From Beverwykella pulmonaria (Eukaryota; Ascomycota; Dothideomycetes; Pleosporales; Melanommataceae): a DNA stretch of 64,000 bases. Position 1 is the stretch's first letter. Each line of letters opens with the position of its first letter. Location of the stretch: contig BCHH01000013.1 of NCBI GenBank assembly GCA_001599595.1, positions 106,543 through 170,542 of the forward strand. The letters run 5' to 3'. The position numbers and the translations under genes are program-made. Below the pieces are notes generated by a model. That model saw only the letters and a list, made by a program, of their open reading frames with translations, ran no database searches and had not been told where the DNA came from. This document shows positions 12,036-23,816 of this stretch, piece by piece.

Positions 12036-12600
12036 ACATGCGCGTGCAGTCAATGCACGGATTCACTCAATGCACGCGGAACACCAAAACAGCTCAACTA
12101 GAAATAAGGCTGTAGAGCCACACACAATAGCTATTATTACAAGATTTTATGGTGGAGTAATGCTTGCGATCAACTTGTGCTACTTGTATTTACTTGGAAG
12201 CTTGACGTTGCGGCCGCGGTGTGTGGTGATGCGTGGGGGAGCTGGGGGAGCCTCTACGGCCTCCCTGGCACCCGCAGCATCAACCACACGTCTCTGACGC
12301 TTGTTGCTCTGTGCGGGTGGTCGTGATGCTTTCCTCTTACCCTTTTAGGATAATTGTAGAGCTTTTGCAGCGTCGCGAGCCTCTTTCTAACAAGCGCGCT
12401 CTGCTGCCTTCTCTGTAAGGGTTTAGATCCTGATGGAACAAGGGCACGACTACATGCACTTAATAACTCGCCCAAAAGGCATGCAAAAGTTGAATCAACA
12501 CGATTCAGCTTGCGTAGTCGGTATTTATGCAGGAAACAATCAGCGCCACTCTCTAGCTCACAATTGGGCACCGCATGGGCCTAGCCCATCACAGAGGCAA
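12036..12600 (-). mobile_element. Fot1/pogo-type DDE transposon relic (transposase C-terminus plus terminal repeat)
   Basis: A terminus reading acatgcgcgtgcagtc starts directly after TA (12034-12035). It contains the doubled subrepeat (tcaatgcacg) also seen at the ends of the 2325-3024 element. On the minus strand, frame 12180-12420 encodes the basic tail typical of Fot1/pogo transposases: KGKRKASRPP, then KRQRRVV, then THRGRNVKLPSKYK and a stop at 12180. Internal stops at 12387-12389 (TAG) and 12345-12347 (TAA) are consistent with Gln codons hit by C-to-T. The DDE core and the opposite terminus are not visible. The right limit is approximate. Confidence 0.75.
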
Positions 12601-13167
12601 CATTTTTTTTTATCGTTCAGCCATGATTTATTGTTGAGATGGTACGCCCGTGTGGAGCACGGGCATTTTGGAACAAAATCTAAGCAGTAGCCGGAAGGGG
12701 CCGAGTAGGCACCGCGCTCTAAATATTTGATCGGACCATGGGGGTTTAAACTAGACTCCTTACCCTTTTGGGCGATTTTCATGGTCTGTCTCGGTACATC
12801 CCGTGGTCTGGTGACATGCAGCCATAATGTTGGTTGAGCCATGATGAATGCCGAACTGGTTACGCACTGTATATCATCTCTTCAAGGCGAAGCAACATCT
12901 TGCTGGGCCTACTGTAATATTTTGCGTCCGTCTTGGCCATTGGGCAAGCCGATGGATTGAGCTGCCCAGAATGCCTCTCGGCCTAGTCCTTGCCTCAGCC
13001 TCACAAGTGGCCTCAGCCTTATAAGGCTCCCTGCATGCCAGCTCACCTTATTTTACCCCATATTACTCTCCACCCAATCTTCTTGAGGAACCAGTTCTGA
13101 AGCCAAGTCTACCGAGGTTTCCATAAGGTTTCGTAGTTCCTTGTCACAAGGCTACTAAGAGGCAACA
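12601..13167. other. Spacer and promoter region of the NACHT gene
   Basis: No coding signal is visible. The interval should contain the promoter and leader of the gene starting at 13168. Confidence 0.5.
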
Positions 13168-16100
13168 ATGACGGCAATACGAACCAGTTTACCATTCCCC
13201 ACTCAGCCTTGGGAAACCGCAAAGAACAACTTTCTAGAAGGCTTATCGCCAGAAGAGACTGAAAGATTCCAGAATGCGTCGCTTGATAACTTGTTTTATG
13301 CAGCGAGTTCTGCTCAAAAGAAACATGCAAAGGGGAGCCGTATCTGGGCCATGCAACAAAGGGTCGCATCGCTGGTTGAAGGGATAGATGACTACGGAAA
13401 AGCTCTTGACGTATTTTCGAATGCATATGGTCTCATTCTGTGTCCAATATGGGGCGGCGTTCGCGTCATACTACATGTAAGTTAATAGTAACAGATCTCA
13501 AATCGTAGCATAGTTCGGACTTAATTTACTAAATCTCCATTTCTCTTAGATAGCACATGAGGCTGGAAAGTTCCAAGAGAAAATTGTGGACATGTTTGCC
13601 CGTATCGGGGATGCGTTGCCACGATTCCACATATACCAAACACTCTTTCGCAACCATGAACGTCTCCTACGAGCTTTATCAGTGGCATACCTCGACATTT
13701 TGAAGTTCTGCATTATGGCCAAAGACTTCTTCGCCCGCGTAAGAACATCTGCTAGTAAGTTCTGCATCAAATTTACTTGGTGACACCCACCTTACAAATG
13801 ATCAGTACCAATGTCGATAGTGTGCAGGGCACTCTGGAAGCCCTTTCGAAAACAATTTGAAGATTACATGGTCGCGTTTCGCACTCATCAAAAAAAGGTA
13901 GAGAAGGAGGCTGGCCTTGCACAAATGATCGAATCTGCCCGGTCACGCGAGATCGAGAGAGCCAATAGAGCTCTACAGAAGCGTAACGCGAAAATCAACA
14001 GACGATACAGAGCATTGTCCGCGCTGCCCAGCGTTGAGTACCAAGTCAAGCACGACAAAACCTTTCGTTACCGTCATCCCGGGACTAATGCCTGGCTGCC
14101 TAATCAAAGAAGCTTTTTGGAATGGCTGGATCACCCGGCTTCAGACTGCTTGACCTGTTTCGGGATACCTGGCTCCGGGAAGTCCGTCTTATCTGCAAGT
14201 ATCATCCACTACTTGATGACAACACTTCCGGACTCAACAGTCCTCTACCACTACTGCGACTATGCTGACTCGTCGACCTTGGATACAACTCGTCTCATTG
14301 CAAGTCTAGTTGAGCAAGTGTATGTTAATTTGCCACTGGACTATTTTGATGATACTTTCAACTGCCCCTTCGAGACTGGAGGGCCGATTCCTTCCCATGC
14401 AAAATGCCAAGAGTATCTCATAAGTCTTCTCAGAGACCACACCGAACTATTCATCATCTTAGACGGCATTGACGAATTAACTCAATACAGTCAATCTACC
14501 GTCCTCGAACTGATTGAATGCCTCCAATCCTCCCACACTAAAGCGAAGATTTTCGTTACTAGTCGGAGTGAGGAGTACATGATCCGGAAATTCCTTGAAC
14601 GTTATAGGTTCATCGATCTAGTTCCAAATCATTTTCAAGCCGACATCGCTTTATTTGTGAAGGAGAAGCTTGAAGCCGCTGCTCCGATCGAAGCTTGCAG
14701 CTTAAACGAGTCGTCGTTAAAACAAGAAATCATTGATGCGCTTGTTGACGGCGCCAATGGAATGTAAGATTCGAAAGACTTTTTCATTGCTCATATTTCT
14801 GAGGGCTAACACTTCAGAGGTTCCTCTGGGTCAAGTTTCAGCTTGACGATATTTGCGAGGCCGTGACAGAAGATGCAATCAGACAAGCACTTCGTAATCT
14901 TCCGCGAGATCTGAGCGAAACCTATCATCGAATTATCAATAAAATCCGAGAAGGCTCGGGCGGTGATATAAAAATGAAAATGATGAAAAACGTTGTTCGT
15001 TGGGTGGTGTGCGTCCGACGCCCGTTGCGTATTGACGAGCTTGAGGAGGCAGTAGGCTTAGAAAAGACAGACGAGTATCTACATCCCCAGCGATCCGCCA
15101 CTGGTGCTGGCCGTAAACTCATCGCTGCCTGTGGGAACCTTCTCGTCTATAATTCAGGGGACCGCACGGTGACGTTAGCACACTCAACAGTCCAACAATT
15201 TTTATGTAACTCATCTCAGCCATCGGACGTCTGTTTCGACTTCTTCGCTGCTAACATTGAGATCGGGGAGATATGCATTGCATATCTCGGCTTCTCTGAT
15301 TTCGAAACACAAATAACTCGAGGGTCATGCCCTGTTGTGCTGGATCAGAAACAGGCCGAAAGGGTAATATGGAATGCGGTTCCTCTCTCATCTTACGTCC
15401 AATCTTTCACATCGAGGTGGTTCAACAGGGGAAGCTTACCCTCTGATAAGTCTCCAGCACTTCAGCTCTCCTTCCCCATGGCAGCTAGCCCAACTCAAGC
15501 CCTAACAAGGAAATACACTCTTCTGGAGTACGTCATTGAATTCTGGGCTTTTCACACAGCAAATTTCACGCCGCAGACATCCTCTTGGGCGTCATTTGTG
15601 AGAACAACATTTGAGCGACAGTTGGCCTTTCAGTTTAGACCCTGGAATAAGCTCATCCGGAACCGCATAACTTTAGATGAAAAATTCTCTCACTGGCTGC
15701 CCATCTACTCATGGGCCCTCGAACATGGAGTTTGGTCTTTTATGCATCTATTGACATCAGATGGCGGGGTTATGCCAAGTGTTTGGCGGTACTTTAACAC
15801 AAGAGTTCCAGAAATTGTTTCATTCCAAAGTTTTCCAGGACAACATATCTCGATAAAAGACGAAGAAGAGCCACTGGATCGATTCATGAATTCCATCCTT
15901 GTGAACTCTTCTCAGGGCAACTTTTCACACGGACATCTTCTCTATGAGAATGCAAAAGGAACAACTCCCCATCATGCACTTGGCTTCACGTTACTGGAGT
16001 TACAGGACCACACTTGTTCCGAAGATATTTCGCCCTTATATTCTATGGTCGAGGAGAGTATCCTACTCGCAGAAATCCAAGGAGATACGCACGCGAAAAA

Positions 16101-17031
16101 GAATACCATCAACGCCTATTCCGCCGACCGCAATCGAGTATGCAGATGGATTGTATCGATGATAAAACGTGGACATGTTAAGAGTAACATCATAATAGCA
16201 GCACTCTGCAGTTATAGCTCGTATGAGTTTGAAGATCGACCTGATTCCCGCTCTGAGACTGTCAAACGCGAATTCGCCTGCGCTTTATATCAATTTATGC
16301 CCAGGATTAAGGATGCGATTGAAAGGCGGAAAATCAAGATCGGAGATATTGACATATTTTATTCTCAGATACTACTTGCTCTCGCTTGCTCATCAATATT
16401 CGAACATTGCGGCTTCATCATAGCTTTGGTTGAGAATGCAAGAGTTGATCCGTTCCTACCATTTAAGATCGCGGAGCATGAATTGGTGGACGAATCATAC
16501 TGGTCACCCGAAGTCATCGTACTGGTCAAGACATTGAGCGGAAAAAGCCCTTTCGCCATCGCCTTCGGTAGCATACAACATGGTCCTCTTGCCAATCAAT
16601 CTCCTCGCTCCGTCGAACAAGCCTTTACAACGGTCTTCAACTTCCTCCTCCTTGGCTATAACGGCGGTTCGACAAAGAAAGAAACCTTGACCGCATACCT
16701 CGAATTTTTGGAAGGAAGTGGTACTCACTGTCTGGCCTGGGCAGCGCGATGGGGCTTTGTGCAAGTGGTCATTTCTCTAATGCCACATTACTATACGTAC
16801 ATTCACAGGGAGGATAAGGGGCAGGTTGAATACTCAGCAGTTGCGTTGACGAATGCTATGCGCTGGAGCCAACCATGTTTGGAAGTGATGCTTAGTTACA
16901 GGTGGCCAAGCATTGTTGTTGAGAGAGCCTTGAGGGACACTCCGGACAAGCAGAGGCAAGTAAACGCTGCTCTCCAGCGCACCATGAGGGAAATGACGAG
17001 CTTGTCATACCAGCGGAGTCACCCGGAATAA
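13168..17031 (+). CDS. NACHT-domain NLR-like NTPase, no recognisable C-terminal repeats
   Basis: Four exons (13168-13476, 13550-13754, 13806-14763, 14820-17031) encode about 1227 residues. The introns are 73, 51 and 56 bp, and all exon joins keep frame. The N-terminal ~170 residues (WAMQQRVASLVEGIDDYGKA... and the helical FARIGDALPRFHIY region) match the helical domain that commonly precedes NACHT in fungal NLRs, often labelled DUF7708. A coiled-coil-like linker follows. NACHT has P-loop GIPGSGKS (about residues 291-298), Walker B LFIILDGIDEL and sensor KIFVTSRSEE. The winged-helix part (LPRDLSETYHRII, RRPLRIDELEEAVG) leads into a long alpha-helical C-terminus without clear ANK, WD or TPR units. 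The last intron sits inside GM/FLW, the same place as in the relic at 930. Such NTPases act in fungal heterokaryon incompatibility or sensing; its ligand is unknown. Confidence 0.88.
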
Positions 17032-18690
17032 GTCTGAGCCGAACAGGTCGTATTTTTATTGCATACCTGTACTTCCGATATTTTCTGAACACTAGTATCG
17101 GGGGTCTGAATTTTGTTAGCCCTTTATCGGATATACCCAGTGCCAGCCATTAGGTCCAAAAAGAGAGAGCAAACAATATCTCTGAGATTTGCTTCTGCAC
17201 TCAACTGCATCAAGTAGAGAAAGCAAAGAAAGATTCGACTCAATTCTTGTTTTCAAACCTGTATATTCCGGCCTAGACAAGTTATGGTGCTAATTATACT
17301 GTGCCATCTCCCCGGAATCATTCTTTTTCGCAAGAACACAGACAATCATTGTCCCAGCAGCAACAATACTCATCTCATTGCAGGCAATACATTCAATTCT
17401 TCATTTGCTCCTTGCCTTGATCAACCAATAGTTTGACGGAGGTCGTAGATGGCCTTTATGTTCAATGGAAATTTATAAAACCTATAGCCACTGTATGCTC
17501 ATACGCCGGGATCTTATCAATTTTGCCTTCCTGGTGATTCAATTGGAAGCCAAACAATACTCCCTTACGTGGCAGTTTCATATTTGCCGTGGAATGCTAC
17601 TTGGGGACTGATTGGCTGGTACAAAATGTGCCCCCGATTGTGAGACTGGTTGCTATTTTATCACCGATAACACAGAACATAGTATCCGATCATCAGGGCC
17701 AAGCTCTCATGCAGTAGATATTGCGATTTGGGAAGGATGTTATTGTAAGCCGAGGACACCATAATGTCACGTGGATATGCCACTGACTAATCAGTCCGTC
17801 ATATATATGATATATATATCAGCTGTACATACATCACATACAATACACATCTTGACACCTCTTCCTCCATCCTCCAGCTTACAGTTATTCGTTAGTGCAA
17901 CAGAGAGTGTCTGCCTGATTCCATTATCCCATACCAGCACATGCCATTCACAGCATCCTACTAGCCGATGCGCAATAATAAATAAGGAACAAGCAGACCA
18001 TGTCGCTTGTATGCTTGAGAGATTATGGCAATCCATCATCACTAGGAAAGACCATATGGAGGGTCATATACTCTCCTTGCAAAATGAAAGTGCTCAAAGG
18101 ACAAAATACTACGCTCATCGTATACGTCTACGCGGCAGAATATGACAAAGTGCTGCGAGGTTTCCAATAGTAAAGCGCTCGACGCTCCCACGATGCATCA
18201 CTCCAAAATATGATTCATTTGCTCAATCATCGAAGGAAGTCCAACATTCTTTGCCGTATTCTCGAACGCCTGTTTGGCTTCCAAGGTCTCCAACTAATTA
18301 CCGTACCCCACCATGAAGCTGATTATCACCTTTTTTGCCTCCTCATCAGGCACGTGTTCGCTAGACTACCAGTCACTTTGATTACCGACGACTGCAGCCT
18401 GGCGAGCTTGTGATCAGTAACAAGCTAGACTTGCAGATGGACTAACTACCATGAGCCTTGTCCAGCAGGCTTCAATGCTCGACACCACACTACGGTGGGT
18501 CTGCCATGTTTGTATTCTGTTGTCCCGAACACGACCAGCTGGTCTGCAGATGGGCAGAACACTCGCGCGGCGGTTACCGGGATCCTGATTGTCTTTCATA
18601 TAAGGGTGAAATGGAAGTCAACTCCCTTGGCCTAGGTTGCAGAGACAAACACCAGACCGAATGTTGCAGCGACACTAGGTCAATGCTGGC
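17032..18690. other. Spacer between two NLR loci
   Basis: No convincing gene. A tatata-type stretch lies near 17800-17820. On the minus strand at 18400-18600 a few WD-like residues (PVTAARVFCPSADQLVVFG) may be decayed blades belonging to the relic just upstream, but this is weak. Confidence 0.4.
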
Positions 18691-19472
18691 CTACGGATAG
18701 TGGTATTGGTTGGGCACATCTCCCTGGTGTGCAGCCTCCTCCAGCATGCTGCGACACGTCCCAGTCGCCGCCTCCCACAGCCGTACGGTGTTGCCGTCAG
18801 ATGCTGACGCGACCAGCTGCCCGTCTGGCGGGAAGGCCATCGCCGTGACCGTGGAGGAATATCCCTTCAGCGTGCTGCGACAGGCGTCCCAATCTGCTTC
18901 TCTCCTTGATAGCATCTCAACCGACTTCGGCACTTCATCCGCGAACATCTGTCGTATCACACTCGTTTCTGGTGCGAACACAAGTGCAGAGCAATAGATT
19001 TTTAGTGGAGCATCTGTGAGTATAAACCGCAGCACAAAATCGCTTAGCGTTGTGAAGGAAGCTTAAAACAATTCCTGTAGATGGCTACGCTGCACATTAG
19101 CACTAAGAAGGTATGTCGCAAAGATCTTACGCCTGCAAGTGCCTGAAGGTTGTCTAGTAAGTGAACGAATCTGCTCAACTCTCTCATAAGACTCATGGCC
19201 TCGAGCCAATGGAGTAAGTGCTTCTTGAGAAAGGGGTGCGTCACGTCTCCGTCGATGATGTCCTGCTGACTCAGCTTGAGATGATTAACCCAGCAACAAC
19301 AGGCATTCTGCATTTCAGGTGATAGGCTGCTAGCAACTGTTCTATCGTCAATTCTCCGAAGCAATTCTTTGAAGATTCTATACGTCGAACGTTTCAAGAC
19401 TTCAAATTGAAAGCCAAGGCGGACGGCGACGCCTTCTACTCCTAAGTTGTTGTTAGGTAGTTTTCGAAGCAC
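18691..19472 (-). pseudogene. Relic of a HET-E/NWD-type NACHT-WD40 gene (C-terminal part)
   Basis: Two minus-strand frames separated by a possible intron (between about 19130 and 19035) match the region joining NACHT to the propeller in HET-E-like proteins. The first gives PEMQNACCCWVNHL, then FLKKHLLHWLEAMSLM. The second gives IYCSALVFAPETSVIRQMF, then one complete WD40 unit (TVTAMAFPPDGQLVASASDG, VRLWEAATG). The frame stops at 18691 after a single blade, whereas functional members carry many. No P-loop is readable upstream. HET-E/NWD receptors recognise non-self through variable WD repeats; this copy looks truncated at both ends. A short expressed protein cannot be excluded. Confidence 0.65.
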
Positions 19473-20335
19473 TGGAGCAGGAATTGGCGGCGATCCACAA
19501 CCTGACGGTTATCATGACAGGCTGTCTCGCCGACACTGAAGAAGACATGGCTGTTCTCGCCGAACATTTGCACATCACCCGTCTAGCAAATTTCTCTTCT
19601 TCATGGTTGATGTTTCTGCAAGAAGGAGGAACATCACGAGCGGCTGAAGAACCCGGATGGTGATGCGGATGGCAAGAACAAACTGAGCGATTTGGGTGTG
19701 CTTGACTAGTTACTGAAGAAATATGTTTCGTGATTCCGGGGAGATTGTTAGAGGAGCAACCTGAGGGCATGGATTTGAGGCATGAGGTGCTTGCGACCAC
19801 TGATCTCTCTGTAGCGGAGATCTGTACGAAAGTACTAGAGATTTTGGGTAAAGGGAACTCGGGTTGAGGGACAGAAGTAATTGTCTGCATTGGCCATGGA
19901 CACTGATACCATTAACGGGTAGCTTCCGGTCCGAGGCAACAGCATTCGGAACATGGCAGGTAGAAGTACCAATTGAATACCTATTTAACTTCATGTTTTT
20001 CTGCATAGACACAAATCTTCGCTTTCCGTGTATGTGACCTGCTCAATACAGCAATGCAATAGATTGTAGTATGGTGTAGCTTTTGCTTTATCCATTTGAT
20101 CTTCCAACCAATTCCCATGGCAGCTAGCACAAGGGGTATATACCAATCGCATAATTCAGTTTGACTGGCAGTCGAACTCCTGCTCTCTACTTAGCACCCT
20201 CCATTGCTACCTCGTTTCAGACCTAGTTTTTGGGAAAACAAGCCCTCCAGGCGTACACGGTGCACTGTAAGAATCGATGATATTTCTAACATTTTCCAAC
20301 TATGGCGTTTGTGGGCTACAAAAACACGGATATGC
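19473..20335. other. Spacer, possibly decayed 5' part of the WD40 NLR relic
   Basis: Frames of 100-145 codons occur on the minus strand but show no NACHT or other motif. I see nothing assignable. Confidence 0.4.
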
Positions 20336-21433
20336 TCATTTCTTAGAAAGCTCCTCAATGACCCCAATCGCCCCTTCAGTCTCCGCCCACGCATTGTAGT
20401 TGTACTGCAGTACCAACTGCATCTCCCTCGGGTCACCTTTGCCGTAGCAGTTTGGTCTGGCGGTGAGATTGCCTCCAGGCTTTAACAAAGCTGGCCAGAA
20501 ATACTTGTTCAACTTATTGATCGCGGTGTACAGATCCTTGACCTGCTTTTCCAGCTCCTGGATATGGGGCGTTTGGTCTTCGCGATCGAGAATCTTGGTG
20601 TTGCGTGTGATGACCGAACTGACTGAATGCCCACGAATAGCATCGAGGATCTCTTGTGGGACGTACGGGCCAGCTTCTTGTTTCGCGCGCTGGAGTGTTT
20701 GGAGATCGATCAGGAGGCGGATCTTGAGCAGCGTGATAGCGACAGCGTGAGAGAGGTCGAACCAATCCCTCACGAAAAGACCCACAGACTCGAAGACGTC
20801 GGCGTTCTGGACATCCAGAAACGGGCTGTCCAATTCACCGAAGTCGTAGTCCCCCCTTGAACCAGTTGTAGCCCACCATTTGATGAAGTCGTAACACTCC
20901 TGGTCGCGGCCGAGGCGGAGGAAAAGTGCTGGAACCATATTCCGCAAGCCCATGTTATCGCCGCGGCAAAGATGGCACATATCCAAGAGATTCGCTAGCG
21001 CTGCGCTAATTGCTGCACGGGTGTTGAGCGGGAGTTGGGCTTCAACCAAGGCAAACCGATCCCTCATATAGCCCCTCGTCTCCACGAGCCCCCAAAAGTG
21101 GCCCCGGCTGTTCACAAATATATCGTCTCCCTCCTCGATCCTGAGCTCACGCTCCTCTCGATCGAGCTTGGCCTGCGCTTTCTTGATTCGCTTGCAGTCG
21201 AGCATGTGATTGTGTCTATGGGCAGCTTGGTGTTCGCGGCCGCAGTAAAGGACGACTTTGCAAGCGGCGCAACGGCTGAGACCATCTGTTTTCGTGCATC
21301 CCGGAGCAGCGCAGCTAGTAGAGAGAGCGTGGGACACATTAAAAATGATTGGGGAACCGTATTCAGCGAGGTCTTGAGGTTCAATATCGTCGTATGCATC
21401 GAAAATGGGGGCGGGGCCAGCAGGTAGAGCCAT
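20336..21433 (-). CDS. MYND-type zinc-finger protein
   Basis: A single-exon gene of 365 residues with an ATG at 21433. Residues 41-80 form a MYND finger: CAAPGC, then CAACKVVLYC, then His residues and DCKRI, giving zinc-ligand candidates C41, C46, C55, C58, C64, H72/H76 and C80. A charged helix follows (KKAQAKLDREERELR). The remainder is a helical fungal-specific region with no SET domain, so this is not a SMYD methyltransferase. MYND fingers bind proline-rich peptides and recruit partners. Fungal members of this size are mostly uncharacterised. It is flanked by relics of an NLR and an SGNH hydrolase yet appears intact. Confidence 0.88.
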   Translation of the reverse strand: MALPAGPAPIFDAYDDIEPQDLAEYGSPIIFNVSHALSTSCAAPGCTKTDGLSRCAACKVVLYCGREHQAAHRHNHMLDCKRIKKAQAKLDREERELRIEEGDDIFVNSRGHFWGLVETRGYMRDRFALVEAQLPLNTRAAISAALANLLDMCHLCRGDNMGLRNMVPALFLRLGRDQECYDFIKWWATTGSRGDYDFGELDSPFLDVQNADVFESVGLFVRDWFDLSHAVAITLLKIRLLIDLQTLQRAKQEAGPYVPQEILDAIRGHSVSSVITRNTKILDREDQTPHIQELEKQVKDLYTAINKLNKYFWPALLKPGGNLTARPNCYGKGDPREMQLVLQYNYNAWAETEGAIGVIEELSKK

Positions 21434-22379
21434 GATGCCTGTGGGACAGCTGCTCAGTTAGTTTGCTGTGAATACAAACTGATTGAACAAATTTCCTTGT
21501 CTGACTTTGGTAAAAAGTGGATTGTGCACGGCGATAAGAAAAAGGAACATCACAGACGTCGCGGGAATTTTCCAAACGACGCACTAACGCGCCACCGTAC
21601 GTGTCTAGCCCTTTCACTTTAAAAACCACTAAGTTAAGAAGAAGAAACGCCCCGCGCGAACACTCGAACCTAGGCGCAGCTAACTTAAAGTAAATACCAG
21701 GTTCTCGGAATTGCCTGAGGCCCAGAAGAGCAACAGACGAGGAATAGTGGAGTGGGGTTAGCTTGCTCAATCGATCATTCGATCGCCATCGCCTCATGTT
21801 ACGTATGTCACGTGCTCTTCTATGTCACATGTCTTACATGACATACCATATGTCCTATTTTAGCTAGTCCACCCTTCATGGGTATATATAGTCGTCGTGC
21901 GAGCAGTCAGCTCTTCACGGCTTTCACACTCTTTATACACACTTTCCATCAGACAGTTGACTTCCGCTTCTCACTCGTGACACCTCAAGGTAATTTTTGA
22001 CAGATTTGGGATCTCAGAAAAGGTATATAGGATAACGATAAGATGCGGGGTAATGAGAGGAGTCAGAAGAGTGTGGAACACACCGTGGGGGGCTGCACTT
22101 GCGTTAAGCGGATTGAAAAGTGTTTTGCAAGGAGTCAAAAGCTCATTCACTGTAAGCTATCAACAGACCCGGGCTAGGAGAAAAGGGGGTTGCATTTTAT
22201 GTCCTCAGGTATAAGCATACTTTTGTATGAAATGAACTATTTTCCAACATTTCTGTCGGGTTCACAATCCTGATCAGCTCATCTGTTATCGCACCATGGG
22301 GAGCGCGACCTATGTTAACAATGAAAGTGAAGTGATAACTACCAGCCTTACTGGTACCAGATCGGCTTGGCGACTCAAG
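21434..22379. other. Spacer with promoter-like signals but no gene
   Basis: A CACGTG palindrome near 21809, repeated ATGT/ACAT words at 21790-21850, and a TATA-like ggtatatatag near 21881-21891 precede a pyrimidine-rich stretch (21920-21990). That resembles a fungal core promoter pointing right, but no reading frame follows. It may be an orphaned promoter. The left part should hold the promoter of the MYND gene. Confidence 0.35.
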
Positions 22380-23270
22380 CCAGTTTTGTCAAATTCGACC
22401 TGAATACGTTTGCGTGGGTATATTTCGCCTTCGTAAGACTGCTGTAAGCCATTTTGAGATTTAACCGGCCTCTCGAAATTCGTAGCGAAAAAGACGCATT
22501 GATTGCTAGAGGGATCCGGTCATTGGAAATCGGCTGTATTTGCGCTCTAGCCCTTCTTCTCCACTTTGTCAAAAGCCAGGGCTAGACATCTGCCATCTTC
22601 CTGCAACTAAGAATTGCCTTGGGGTCAGTAGAAGACCTTGTCTTGAAAAAGAAGTGAAGACTCATACCTGTCATTGGTTGGATGCATCTCGTTAGAGCTA
22701 GTATTCGCGGTCGTCATGTAGCCGTCGTTCATCTCAGTGAGTTGGATGTGGTGTCCCTGGGCTTGCAAGTCAACAACAAGTTGCCTGGGTCTGTCATTGA
22801 CAATCGGCACATTTCCAGCCACCCTGACACTCTTTTTAGGAAGAAGGGTAGAAGGTGGAAACAAGAACAGTAATGCCTGGGCTCTGTGAAAAGACGATAT
22901 CAGCCATGTCCTTCATACGGTCGTGCGCAGCGATGAGGACAAGCACACCGCCTAAGGAATCAGCACTAGAACAGTCATTGCTACCAGCGTTTGTAAGAAG
23001 GAGGTTAGGTTTCGCGCCGACAGAGCACAAAAGATAATCTCGCGCCTGAGAGATAGTTGTCCCAGGATGCCCTTCATTCTAGCTGTCTTTCACGTCGCCA
23101 CTACTCTCACAACCGACTATGTTGGTTTTCATAGCTAAGAAATCGTAATTTATCCTCCGGAGGCTTCCGATACCCGTTCTGGGGAACAGAGGCTATCCTG
23201 TATGCGATAGAGGCGCTTAGCGGGCGCTTATCAGCGTAAGGGGCTTGGTGACCTGCCGAGAACTAAGTTG
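22380..23270 (-). pseudogene. Relic of an SGNH/GDSL hydrolase gene
   Basis: Minus-strand translation across frameshifts gives a near-complete SGNH domain in order. A decayed block I (ASIAYRIASVPQNGYRK) lies near 23200, where the GDS nucleophile motif is damaged. It is followed by NEGHPGTTISQARDY near 23060, block III as LLLTNAGSNDC near 22980, and QLVVDLQAQGHHIQLTEMND near 22740. Block V survives only as NEMHPTND, where DGTHP is expected, so the catalytic Asp is missing. There is a frameshift near 22840 and a TAG replacing the Trp expected after KVEKKG near 22550. Living relatives are secreted carbohydrate or lipid esterases, some fused to VCBS blades. Confidence 0.75.
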
Positions 23271-23816
23271 ATTACGTCTAGTATTGCCCAGTCGGTATAG
23301 CGCGGTGATATTAAAATGGTAATAAGTGATTTATACAGGACTTGCTACTGCCATGGGAAGCAGATTTCCCGGAGAAAAGTGCAAGAGTCGATGACGATGA
23401 AGTAATTAATATGATAAGTTAAGGAGGCAGCTCGACCAAGAATGCTCTCTGATATTGAATAGGGTCACAAGGAATGATCGCATGTCGGGCAGGTAGAGAT
23501 AGAAGTAAATGGAAGAAGCTATACTTGTACAAATATAGAAACACCACTACGGAAGTCTGATCTTCGCCACTTGGTCTGCTTTCGAACATCTCTAGCATAT
23601 TGATCAGGCGTATTTGCTCGCTGGCAGTCTATATATTCTACATGCGCTCTAATTTCATGATACAGAGCCCTCCCACGATGGAAATAGGAAGTTTCCAAGT
23701 TCTTAGTTTCATCGCTCCTTGTTCTTCACTCCTCTGTCGCTTACATATATGTATGGAACAAGTGGGTGAGAATTTGAATGGAAACCTATACCCTCGCATA
23801 ACATGCGCCCACACTC
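23271..23816. other. Spacer downstream of the BCS1-like gene
   Basis: Nothing recognisable; this is the 3' flank of the AAA ATPase gene. Confidence 0.5.

Noticed and set aside
21640..21720. tRNA-like stretch (minus strand GGTTCGAGT)
   Set aside because: The flanking bases do not form a T-stem, and no anticodon arm or acceptor stem can be built.
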